DNA from: an uncultured Eubacteriales bacterium | GTDB lineage: Bacteria; Bacillota; Clostridia; Christensenellales; Aristaeellaceae | Assembly (NCBI GenBank): GCA_902796115.1 | Contig: CADBNX010000261.1 | Coordinates: 1-5,279 of the forward strand | Direction: 5' to 3' | DNA: 5,279 bases | Shown: piece after piece, positions 1 to 5,262 of the stretch | Numbering within the stretch: position 1 is the stretch's first letter | How the letters are laid out: each line of letters opens with the position of its first letter | Position numbers and translations under genes: made by a program | The notes under the pieces: generated by a model | The model's database searches: none | What the model saw: only the letters and a program-made list of their open reading frames with translations | What the model was told of the DNA's origin: nothing

Positions 1-1327
1 CATCCCATCCGCAGGCGTACTGCAGGATGAGCACCGCGTCCGCGAAATCGACGTTTCCGTCCGCGTCCACGTCCGCGTTCGATTCGACCATATCAGCGTC
101 TTCTCCGCTGCAATACTGCAGCACCAGGAGCGCATCCCTCACATTCACCTGTCCGTTTCCATCCGCGTCGCCGGGCATGCGGGAAGGATCGATGATCCGG
201 ACTGTGATGGCAGCGGGTTCGGTGTCGTTGTGATTCCCGTCCACGACGGCCCTGTAGAATACGGTGTATTCGCCCGCGTCAACAGCAGCGGGCACCGTTT
301 CGCTGTAATTCTCTCCGTCCGCGCTGTACTGCATCACGCCTCCGCCCACCGATCCCGGTGTCAGAAGCGGCTGCGCTTCGCCCGTGTATATCAGATCCGG
401 GCCTTCGGGCGGCACCAGATTATAGACGTCCTTCTTTGTGATGATCACCTGCGCGGAACCCGTCTTTTTATACTTGTCCGTTTTCGCGTAATACCCGGGT
501 GCCTCGATCTGATAATATACCGTATAGGTTCCCGCGTTTTTGTACGTGATCGGCTTCTTCTGATCGTAAGTCCCCTTCTCCTTGCCGTACAGGATGGTAT
601 ATCCGCTGTCCGGAACCGTTACCCGGATCTCGATACCATGCGCCTGTCCGTCGTACTCGCCTTCATACCCGTTCACGGTTGCTTCCAGCTGTTTGGGCTT
701 CCATCCGGGTTTGGCGGTGTTGTTTGGCGCATGCACAAGGTAGGAGAACTTCCCGTATTTATTGTTGAGGATCTCTTCGATATTGTCGCACGCGCCTGCA
801 AACTTATTGTTGAATTTGATGATGTTGTTGTGCGTACCCCAGCATTCAACCACCCGTATCGTGCCATCACCCTTGATAGAATACACGATAGCAGAATGAG
901 GCGATCCTTTTGTCCGGATGATATCGCCTACACAGACGCCGTGCTTGCGTACTTCTTCCGCGGTGGAATACTCAGTCCATCCGCCGTTCTGCGGATTCTT
1001 CTGTCCAAACAGCTTGTAGCCGATGAAGCTTGCAAAAGCAAAACATTCTTCGCCTTTGCCGTCAAATGTGCAGCCTACCCATCCATCGTCTCCCTTTGTT
1101 GATGAGGAATCGGTATTTGCCTTATGTGTCGATGCTTTATACGACTTTGGATCTCCTGTATTCTTATTGTAGGACCAGTACGCGTTCGTTTCAAAGCCAT
1201 ATTCATCGCATATGTCCTTGATCCGGCTCTTCACCTCGGCCGCTGTCTCAGCCGACGCGTCCGTCAGCCCCGGCAGAAGGCCAATCAACAGCACGGCAGC
1301 AATCAGCAGCGCAATCCATTATTTCAT
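1..1327 (-). CDS. Secreted CHAP-type cysteine peptidase/amidase with Ig-like modules and dockerin; 3' end outside window; in-frame stop at codon 3
   Basis: Read from the ATG at 1327, the frame runs 442 codons to the left edge and is open except for TAA at codon 3. Residues 4-26 (WIALLIAAVLLIGLL, then ASA) form a classic signal-peptide core and cleavage site, so the protein should be exported. Residues 82-200 look like a CHAP/NlpC-type papain-fold domain: ECFAFASFIG places the probable nucleophile at Cys95, GSPHSAIVYSI gives His144, and VVECWG follows at 159-164. Such domains cut peptidoglycan peptides or amides; the substrate here is inferred. Residues 213-298 (EYDGQAHGI, NAGTYTVYYQI) and 312-380 (YTGEAQPLL, DAGEYTVFYRA) are Ig-like, MBG-type modules. 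Residues 384-442 are a dockerin with two calcium loops, D387-x-D389-x-N391...N395..D398 and D419-x-D421-x-D423...D427..D430, which would dock the enzyme to a cohesin. Only a few C-terminal residues should be missing. It follows the glutaminase-like gene by 36 bases, probably in one operon. Because of the stop it may be a pseudogene; GTG at 1294 and TTG at 1288 are in-frame alternatives but have no ribosome binding site and would destroy the signal peptide. Confidence 0.8.
1319..1321 (-). other. Premature TAA stop at codon 3 of the dockerin gene
   Basis: The start reads ATG AAA TAA TGG ATT. Changing the one T to A gives AAA and the ideal signal-peptide start MKKWIALLIAAVLL. The codon directly upstream of the ATG is TGA, so no longer in-frame start exists. 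An out-of-frame ATG overlaps the stop at 1319-1317 but leads to only 23 codons. I read this as a recent point nonsense mutation or a base-call error, because the remaining 439 codons are clean. Confidence 0.85.
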
Positions 1328-1334
1328 TCAGATT

Positions 1335-1342
1335 CTCCTCCT
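1335..1342 (-). promoter_or_regulatory. Ribosome binding site of the dockerin gene
   Basis: The minus strand reads AGGAGGAG followed by AATCTGA and the ATG at 1327, a spacing of 7 bases. It is a full match to the anti-Shine-Dalgarno. It fixes the start just before the TAA codon, which is why the nonsense codon cannot be dismissed as a wrong start choice. Confidence 0.85.
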
Positions 1343-1363
1343 CATATAAAATGACAAACAGGC

Positions 1364-3322
1364 TCAGCGCCTTTTCTCCTCCGCTGCTTCGGCCAGCATC
1401 GGCATGAACACGCCGCCCTGCACGCTTCGCGCGATGAACGCCACATAGCGTCCGGTCACCGTATCGTACCAGTCGGAAAACGGCACGCGGTTCGGCGTTT
1501 CTCTCAGATACGCCGCGAGCGGAGCAAGCAGTTTTTCCTTCGTATCCCGATCCTTCGCCATCGCGGCGCACCAGCAGAGCCAGTCGGATTTGGTGTAGTC
1601 GGAGCGGGAATCCAGCGGCAGGCCGTAGGCGTTGACGCGCGGCAGATAGCTCTTTACCTCGCGCGCGTAGAATTCCTCGGGAAGCAGGTTCAGTCCCAGC
1701 ACCCGATCCCAGACCAGGTTGTATTTCATGCTCCAGCCCTGTCCGTCAAAGGTCAGGGAGGTGTATTCGCCGACCGCCGCGCGTTTCAGCCAGGAATCGG
1801 CCATTTCTTTTGCCCGTTTCTCCCATCCCGCGGCTTCTTCCTTTTCGCCCAGGCGGCGCAGGATGCGCGCGTAGCAGGCCACCCCGACGACCGCTTTCGC
1901 GGACAGGTTCACATTGTGCGCCAGATGCCCGGCAAAATCGTCCGTGCACAGCTGCTCGCCGGGATCCTCGCCGTATTCGTCAAGGTAACGCACCCATTTC
2001 GCGAGCAGGCCCCTGTAGCGCTGCAGCAGTTCGTCGGAAGCGCCGAAAGCGACGGCCGCTTCCATCATGATCAGCATATTGCCGCATTCCTCCACGGGCA
2101 TCTGGCCGCGGGGATTGTACACGTCCGCGCCCTGCGGATACAGGTAATAGGGCGGATTCACCGCGCCGTTCTCCGCGCGGTCATGCGCCGCGTACACCTG
2201 ACCGGTGGCATAGGGATAGCGGCCCACGTCGTGCGGCGCAAAATCCATATCCGCCCACACCGGCATGGAGGCAAACTCCAGCACGGGCCGGCACAGCGCG
2301 TTGACCATCTCCGGCGCGAAGAGCAGGAAAATGGGCGTGGAGGGATAGCTTACGTCCACCGTGGCAATGCAGCCGTTCGAATCGTTTTCCTTGGAAAGCA
2401 GCGCCATTTTGCCTTCCGGCGTCGCGATCAGCTTATGCGCCGCGAAGGTATGCCGCCAGGCGGCGGAAATGATGCGCGCGTAATCCTTCCCCGCGGTCTT
2501 TTCCGCCATGGCCAGCAGTTTTTCATCCAGTTTTTCACAGGCAGCCCGGAATTCGTCGTGCCGGTCCGCAAATTCGTGCATCGCCTGTGCCAGGGTCTTT
2601 CCGTTCCGCAGTCCCCAGGCCGGGCACAGCGCGCCGAAGTAATTGATGGACGCGTCCTCGTCGTATCCGACCATCACGAAGCCTTCAAAGGCACTGCCCG
2701 TTTCTGCTTTCCCGTCCACGGTATAGATCAGGCTGTGGTACCGGTTGTCCGGGCGGATCGTCACGCCCCGGCGCGCCGCCATGTACAGATATCCCCAGTC
2801 CATGGTGATATGGTCGCCCGAGTGGCCCAGGAGGCGCTGGTGTCTCTGCCCGACGTACGCCATCGAAAGCGTGCCGTCCGACAGATCCGCAGAGCGCAGA
2901 GGCGGCGTATTGGTCCCGTCATAGGTCAGCTGCGCGGATACGTTCAGGCTGAAGGTCACCTCGTGCGCCCTGCCGTCGACGGATTCCGCGCGGTAATCCA
3001 CAAAGGTGATCGGAATGGACAGCGCGTCCGGGTCCTCCGGCAGCATGGGGCTCCAGAAGGTCGCGGTCAGCCGCACGCCGGCGGCCTCCAGCACACCCGT
3101 CGACGCGGTCGGCGTGACGCGCGTATCGACGCTCTTCATCGGCCTGCGGCGCGTGCCGAGCCAGTGGTATTCGGTCCCGTCAATGCGCAGGGCACCGCTC
3201 ACGCCTTTTTCGGCGCCGGTCCAGTGCACGGTACCGGCCGCGGTGAAATCATCCCCCGGCAGCCAGACGGAAAAGTACGGGTCATTCACAATCAGCGGAA
3301 TCGCGGGCACTCGGTCACTCAT
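1364..3322 (-). CDS. Glutaminase A / DUF4965 family protein (GtaA-like), no signal peptide
   Basis: This 652-residue protein fits the bacterial and fungal glutaminase A family, whose members join an N-terminal beta-rich DUF5127-type domain (about residues 5-260), a central DUF4965 region (about 275-450) and a C-terminal alpha-barrel DUF1793-type region (about 460-645). Recognisable family blocks are NDPYFSVW (13-20), SKENDSNGCIATVDVSYPST (310-329), FAPHDVGRYPYATGQVY (361-377), MPVEECGNMLIMMEA (408-422), DDFAGHLAHNVNLSAKA (461-477), KYNLVWDR (533-540), KSDWLCW (578-584) and FSDWYDT followed by ARSVQGG (615-637). The fungal founder hydrolyses L-glutamine to glutamate and ammonia, but most bacterial members are untested, and the (alpha/alpha)-barrel also resembles glycoside hydrolases, so the substrate is open. 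The N-terminus begins MSDRVPAIPL with no hydrophobic stretch, which implies a cytoplasmic enzyme, unlike the secreted fungal form. An ATG at 3337 would add five residues, but the ribosome binding site favours 3322. It lies 47 bases after the M48 gene and 36 before the dockerin gene. Family assignment is firm; function is not. Confidence 0.9.
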   Translation of the reverse strand: MSDRVPAIPLIVNDPYFSVWLPGDDFTAAGTVHWTGAEKGVSGALRIDGTEYHWLGTRRRPMKSVDTRVTPTASTGVLEAAGVRLTATFWSPMLPEDPDALSIPITFVDYRAESVDGRAHEVTFSLNVSAQLTYDGTNTPPLRSADLSDGTLSMAYVGQRHQRLLGHSGDHITMDWGYLYMAARRGVTIRPDNRYHSLIYTVDGKAETGSAFEGFVMVGYDEDASINYFGALCPAWGLRNGKTLAQAMHEFADRHDEFRAACEKLDEKLLAMAEKTAGKDYARIISAAWRHTFAAHKLIATPEGKMALLSKENDSNGCIATVDVSYPSTPIFLLFAPEMVNALCRPVLEFASMPVWADMDFAPHDVGRYPYATGQVYAAHDRAENGAVNPPYYLYPQGADVYNPRGQMPVEECGNMLIMMEAAVAFGASDELLQRYRGLLAKWVRYLDEYGEDPGEQLCTDDFAGHLAHNVNLSAKAVVGVACYARILRRLGEKEEAAGWEKRAKEMADSWLKRAAVGEYTSLTFDGQGWSMKYNLVWDRVLGLNLLPEEFYAREVKSYLPRVNAYGLPLDSRSDYTKSDWLCWCAAMAKDRDTKEKLLAPLAAYLRETPNRVPFSDWYDTVTGRYVAFIARSVQGGVFMPMLAEAAEEKRR

Positions 3323-3330
3323 TCTTTTTT

Positions 3331-3335
3331 CCTCC
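3331..3335 (-). promoter_or_regulatory. Ribosome binding site that selects the 3322 start
   Basis: The minus strand reads GGAGG, then AAAAAAGA, then ATG at 3322, a spacing of 8 bases. The upstream candidate ATG at 3337 overlaps this GGAGG and itself has only a weak AAAGGA about 16 bases away. The start at 3322 is therefore preferred. Confidence 0.8.
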
Positions 3336-3369
3336 ATATCATCTTAATAGAATCCTTTTCTTCATGCGT

Positions 3370-4593
3370 TCAGTTCTTTTTCCGTTTCCCGCGGATCGCG
3401 TCGATCCGCGCGCTGATCGGCGGATGGGATGCTTCCAGCTTCACCAGCCAGGGATCAGGCGCAAGCTCGGCAAAATTGCCCCTCGCCAGCTTCTTCAGAC
3501 CGCTGATCAGCGCCTCTCCGTAACCCTCGCTGACCGCCTGCGCGTCGGCGCGGTATTCCGCCCGGCGAGACAGGGCGTTCGCGAACAGCCCGAAAAGCGG
3601 GGATACCAGCGAAAACTCCATCATGATCAGCAGCAGCGCAAATCCGTAATTGACGCCGGCAAACCCGAACGCGGCAAAAATCGCTTCCTCCCGCAGGGTA
3701 AAGAAAGCCAGTACCGCCAGCACCAGCATCTGCACAAAGGAGACGCACTGGTTTTTCAGCGTGTCCCTGTGCAGCCCGTGCCCCATTTCATGCGCGAAAA
3801 CCGCGCAGATTTCCTCCGTGGTCATCTTCTGCACCAGGGTATCATACAAAACGATGGTTTTCGTTTTGCCGAACCCGGTAAAATACGCGTTTGTTTTTGT
3901 GGAGCGCCTGGACGCGTCCATCACCTGAATGGCGCGCACGTGGTATCCGTGCTTTGTGAGCAGCGCCGTCAGCTTCTCCTTCAGTTCCCCGTCCTCAAGC
4001 GGCGTGAATTTATTGAAGATCCGGCTGAAGTAGGGATAAAGAAAGGAAATCCCCAGCGCCAGCAGCACCATGGCGCCCGCGAACACCACGATCAGCCAGT
4101 CCCCCAGCGCCCGATGGATCCACATCAGCAGCAGCGCGATCAGGCAGGTCAGCACAAGACCGATCACGAACTGCTTCACGGCATCCGCTGCGAATGTTTT
4201 CTTTCCGGTGCGGTTGAAGCCGTATTTCTGCTCGATCACCATATCGTCATAATAGGAAAAAGGCAGCGACACCACCCCCGACAGCGCGCTGAGCAGCAGC
4301 ACGGCAAACAGCTGCAAGAAAAGTGTCTCCGGGAATACCCCGGCAAACGCGGCGTACAGGTTCAGCCCGATCAGCAGCAGATCCGTCAGGAACGAAGCCG
4401 TATTCTGCGCCATCGACAGCCGGCATTTTTCCGCGTGGTACCGACGCCATTTCCCGTACGTTTCCGTGTCATACACATCCGCCACGTTATCGGGGATCGG
4501 GTTCGAAGCGGATTTTCTGCGGATGCGGTTGAGCAGCGTCTGATACAGCCATACCACGATCAGGATCATGATCGCGGCGATTTTGAAGGTCAT
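3370..4593 (-). CDS. M48-family membrane zinc metallopeptidase (Ste24/CAAX prenyl protease type)
   Basis: This 407-residue protein matches Ste24-type (M48A) peptidases in length and layout. About seven hydrophobic helices can be read: residues 4-20, 66-85, 89-110, 140-158, 165-187, 283-299 and 309-335. The zinc site is HEMGH at 268-272, with His268 and His272 as ligands and Glu269 as the catalytic base. The third ligand is Glu346 in the AEYRAD block (345-350), where Asp350 completes the usual ExxxD. Other family marks are the EQKYGFNRTG block (121-130), TNAYFTGFGKTKTIVLYD (234-251) and the C-terminal SHPPISARI (389-397). It should sit in the cytoplasmic membrane. In eukaryotes such enzymes process prenylated CAAX proteins; bacterial relatives are linked to membrane protein quality control, so the job here is inferred. 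It is the first gene of the apparent operon, with AGGAG six bases before the ATG and a sigma-A-like promoter upstream. The stop is TGA and the frame is clean. Confidence 0.95.
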   Translation of the reverse strand: MTFKIAAIMILIVVWLYQTLLNRIRRKSASNPIPDNVADVYDTETYGKWRRYHAEKCRLSMAQNTASFLTDLLLIGLNLYAAFAGVFPETLFLQLFAVLLLSALSGVVSLPFSYYDDMVIEQKYGFNRTGKKTFAADAVKQFVIGLVLTCLIALLLMWIHRALGDWLIVVFAGAMVLLALGISFLYPYFSRIFNKFTPLEDGELKEKLTALLTKHGYHVRAIQVMDASRRSTKTNAYFTGFGKTKTIVLYDTLVQKMTTEEICAVFAHEMGHGLHRDTLKNQCVSFVQMLVLAVLAFFTLREEAIFAAFGFAGVNYGFALLLIMMEFSLVSPLFGLFANALSRRAEYRADAQAVSEGYGEALISGLKKLARGNFAELAPDPWLVKLEASHPPISARIDAIRGKRKKN

Positions 4594-4599
4594 GCTCGT

Positions 4600-4604
4600 C
4601 TCCT
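4600..4604 (-). promoter_or_regulatory. Ribosome binding site of the M48 gene
   Basis: AGGAG on the minus strand is followed by ACGAGC and the ATG at 4593, a spacing of 6 bases. A second GGAGG-like run sits just upstream (4606-4610). It supports the chosen start. Confidence 0.85.
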
Positions 4605-4627
4605 CCCTCCGGGCGCAGCGCTTATTT

Positions 4628-4640
4628 CCGCCTTCGGCGG
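4628..4640 (-). other. Small GC-rich hairpin in the operon leader
   Basis: The minus strand reads CCGCC GAA GGCGG, a five-pair stem with a three-base loop. It lies between the predicted transcription start near 4643 and the M48 ribosome binding site. No T run follows, so it is not a terminator. It could stabilise the 5' end of the mRNA, but no role is shown. Confidence 0.45.
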
Positions 4641-4649
4641 TACGCTGAT

Positions 4650-4678
4650 ACCTTATCCCCCAACCGTCCGATTGTCAA
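4650..4678 (-). promoter_or_regulatory. Sigma-A-like promoter of the M48 operon
   Basis: On the minus strand the -35 box TTGACA (4678-4673) is a perfect consensus. After a 17-base spacer comes TAAGGT (4655-4650), a partial -10 with T, A and final T conserved. Transcription should begin near 4643, giving a leader of about 50 bases. The -35 box is back to back with that of the rightward promoter, and the two form an 8-base inverted repeat, TTGTCAAG at 4672-4679 and CTTGACAA at 4700-4707. Confidence 0.7.
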
Positions 4679-4700
4679 GAGGCTGAACGCGATTTCCCGC

Positions 4701-4729
4701 TTGACAAAACCCGTTTTTTTTCATATACT
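4701..4729 (+). promoter_or_regulatory. Strong sigma-A-like promoter of the serine tRNA unit
   Basis: TTGACA at 4701-4706 is followed by a 17-base spacer and TATACT at 4724-4729, one mismatch from the -10 consensus. A run of eight T lies in the spacer. The predicted start is near 4736, about 42 bases before the half tRNA and about 224 before the intact tRNA. I see no better promoter closer to the intact tRNA, so one transcript of about 350 bases through both copies to the terminator at 5087 is likely. Confidence 0.75.
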
Positions 4730-4777
4730 TCCAGTGCCGGAAGGACGGCGTATTCTGTCCCGTCCCGCAGGCGTCAC

Positions 4778-4819
4778 GGAGCGGTATCGAAGCGGTCATA
4801 ACGGGGCTGATTCGAAATC
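4778..4819 (+). pseudogene. Partial copy of tRNA-Ser (5' half only)
   Basis: These 42 bases match 4960-5001, the 5' half of the intact tRNA-Ser, at 40 positions. The match covers the 5' acceptor strand, the D arm and the anticodon loop with CGA, then stops two bases into the 3' side of the anticodon stem. The differences are C for T at tRNA position 5 (4782) and T for C at position 32 (4811). What follows (GTGCACG) cannot complete the anticodon stem, and I find no variable arm, T arm or 3' acceptor strand before the next copy. It begins exactly at the tRNA's first base, with no similarity further upstream. It is probably transcribed but cannot fold as a full tRNA. Confidence 0.8.
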
Positions 4820-4828
4820 GTGCACGCC

Positions 4829-4838
4829 ATTTGGAACT
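4829..4838 (-). repeat. Inverted copy of repeat box 1 (AGTTCCAAAT)
   Basis: Read on the minus strand this is AGTTCCAAAT, identical to ten bases of box 1 at 5118-5127 and 5230-5239. It starts only nine bases after the end of the half tRNA. Confidence 0.5.
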
Positions 4839-4900
4839 CCCTTTTGCGGCAACCCTTATTTCTCAAGGCTTCAGGCCTGCCGGATTGTAACGAACTTCTT

Positions 4901-4924
4901 GCTTTCTCTCCTGGTTTTCTCTCC
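4901..4924 (-). repeat. Inverted tandem copies of repeat box 2 (GGAGAGAAA)
   Basis: The minus strand carries GGAGAGAAA twice with a 13-base period (4924-4916 and 4911-4903). The second copy extends to a 13-base exact match, CAGGAGAGAAAGC, with 5252-5264 on the plus strand. This gives a 13-base inverted repeat enclosing the intact tRNA and its terminator. Confidence 0.6.
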
Positions 4925-4959
4925 AATTTCCAAAGAGCAAATCGGGATGGAAATAACCA

Positions 4960-5051
4960 GGAGTGGTATCGAAGCGGTCATAACGGGGCTGACTCGAAAT
5001 CAGTTTGTCGGTAACTCCGACACGTGGGTTCGAATCCCACCCACTCCGCCA
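4960..5051 (+). tRNA. tRNA-Ser (anticodon CGA)
   Basis: The acceptor stem is GGAGTGG (4960-4966) paired with CCACTCC (5041-5047), followed by discriminator G5048 and an encoded CCA (5049-5051). The D arm contains the conserved GG. The anticodon stem is GCTGA/TCAGT around the loop CTCGAAA, placing anticodon CGA at 4995-4997, which reads the serine codon UCG. The long variable arm TGTCGG-TAACT-CCGACA is the class II mark expected of serine tRNA. The T arm is GTGGG-TTCGAAT-CCCAC. All stems are intact, so the gene should be functional. It is followed by a terminator and preceded at 182 bases by a copy of its own 5' half. Confidence 0.97.
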
Positions 5052-5055
5052 CCGA

Positions 5056-5087
5056 CCCGCCTGAAACGTAGATTTCAGGCGGGTTTT
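5056..5087 (+). terminator. Rho-independent terminator of the tRNA unit
   Basis: An 11-pair perfect stem, CCCGCCTGAAA (5056-5066) with TTTCAGGCGGG (5073-5083), closes a six-base loop CGTAGA and is followed by TTTT (5084-5087). It begins four bases after the CCA end of the tRNA. The minus strand shows no T run after the stem, so it acts rightward. Confidence 0.88.
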
Positions 5088-5115
5088 CGCGTTCTCTCAG
5101 GAGCCGGAGGCTAGC

Positions 5116-5151
5116 CAAGTTCCAAATAATCAACATAATTCAGGAGAGAAA
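5116..5151 (+). repeat. Bipartite direct repeat, copy A
   Basis: Box 1 CAAGTTCCAAATA (5116-5128) is followed after 10 bases by box 2 TTCAGGAGAGAAA (5139-5151). Both boxes recur exactly in copy B, 112 and 111 bases to the right. No ATG follows at a useful distance from the AGGAG in box 2, so it is not clearly a ribosome binding site. Confidence 0.7.
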
Positions 5152-5163
5152 AACAATCCTTCG

Positions 5164-5187
5164 AAAGTCCTTGCGCAGCAAGGCTTT
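5164..5187 (+). other. Hairpin between the two direct repeats
   Basis: CCTTGC (5169-5174), loop GCA and GCAAGG (5178-5183) form a six-pair stem, extended by AAAG/CTTT across one bulged T. It ends in CTTTTC, a poor T run, so a terminator role is doubtful. AAAGTCC (5164-5170) could instead pair with GGACTTT (5209-5215), giving an alternative fold. The rest of the stretch up to the right edge (5188-5279) holds only a weak TTGTC/GACAA hairpin near 5215-5230 and repeat copy B; I see no gene there. Confidence 0.45.
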
Positions 5188-5227
5188 TCAGCGATTTGGC
5201 AGAATCTGGGACTTTTGTCGAGCCTGA

Positions 5228-5262
5228 CAAGTTCCAAATACCCCTTTTTTTCAGGAGAGAAA
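5228..5262 (+). repeat. Bipartite direct repeat, copy B
   Basis: Box 1 CAAGTTCCAAATA (5228-5240) is followed after 9 bases by box 2 TTCAGGAGAGAAA (5250-5262). The boxes are identical to copy A, while the bases between them (CCCC plus a T run, against ATCAACATAA) are unrelated. Conserved boxes around a variable centre suggest that the boxes matter, or that this is a dispersed intergenic repeat. Confidence 0.7.

Larger units (their letters stand above)
4820..4959 (+). other. Spacer between half tRNA and intact tRNA, containing inverted repeat pieces
   Basis: This 140-base stretch has no supportable gene. It contains ATTTGGAACT at 4829-4838, a small possible hairpin AGGC-TTCAG-GCCT at 4866-4878, and two TTTCTCTCC copies at 4903-4911 and 4916-4924. 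The ATTTGGAACT and TTTCTCTCC elements are inverted forms of the repeats found to the right of the tRNA terminator. Confidence 0.6.

Noticed and set aside
230..1102. Long plus-strand open frame opposite the dockerin gene
   Set aside because: It has no ribosome binding site or recognisable domain. The opposite strand encodes clear CHAP, Ig-like and dockerin sequence, so this is a shadow.
1319..1321. TAA as a reassigned sense codon
   Set aside because: No other in-frame TAA occurs in any of the three genes, and the two genes whose ends are visible stop at TGA. A genome-wide recoding has no support here.
1248..1571. Minus-strand open frame overlapping the junction of the glutaminase-like and dockerin genes
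   Set aside because: It spans two real genes in another frame. Its ATG at 1319 only gives a 23-codon peptide after the ribosome binding site.
1916..3523. 535-codon plus-strand open frame opposite the glutaminase-like gene
   Set aside because: It is rich in Arg, His and Gly, typical of antisense frames in GC-rich genes, and it crosses a gene boundary. The minus strand holds a full family match.
4613..4649. Riboswitch or T-box in the M48 leader
   Set aside because: The leader is only about 50 bases with one five-pair hairpin. There is no terminator and no recognisable aptamer or T-box sequence.
3364..4686. 440-codon plus-strand open frame opposite the M48 gene
   Set aside because: The composition is dominated by Gln, His and Arg with no domain, and the HEMGH peptidase lies on the other strand.
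4778..4877. Complete second tRNA-Ser
   Set aside because: The 3' side of the anticodon stem fails after two pairs, and no variable arm, T arm or matching acceptor strand can be found.
4701..5114. 137-codon plus-strand frame
   Set aside because: It runs through the half tRNA, the intact tRNA-Ser and the terminator, and it starts inside the promoter.
5116..5262. CRISPR array
   Set aside because: There are only two repeats, each split into two boxes by unlike sequence, and the spacing of about 112 bases is far from CRISPR geometry.
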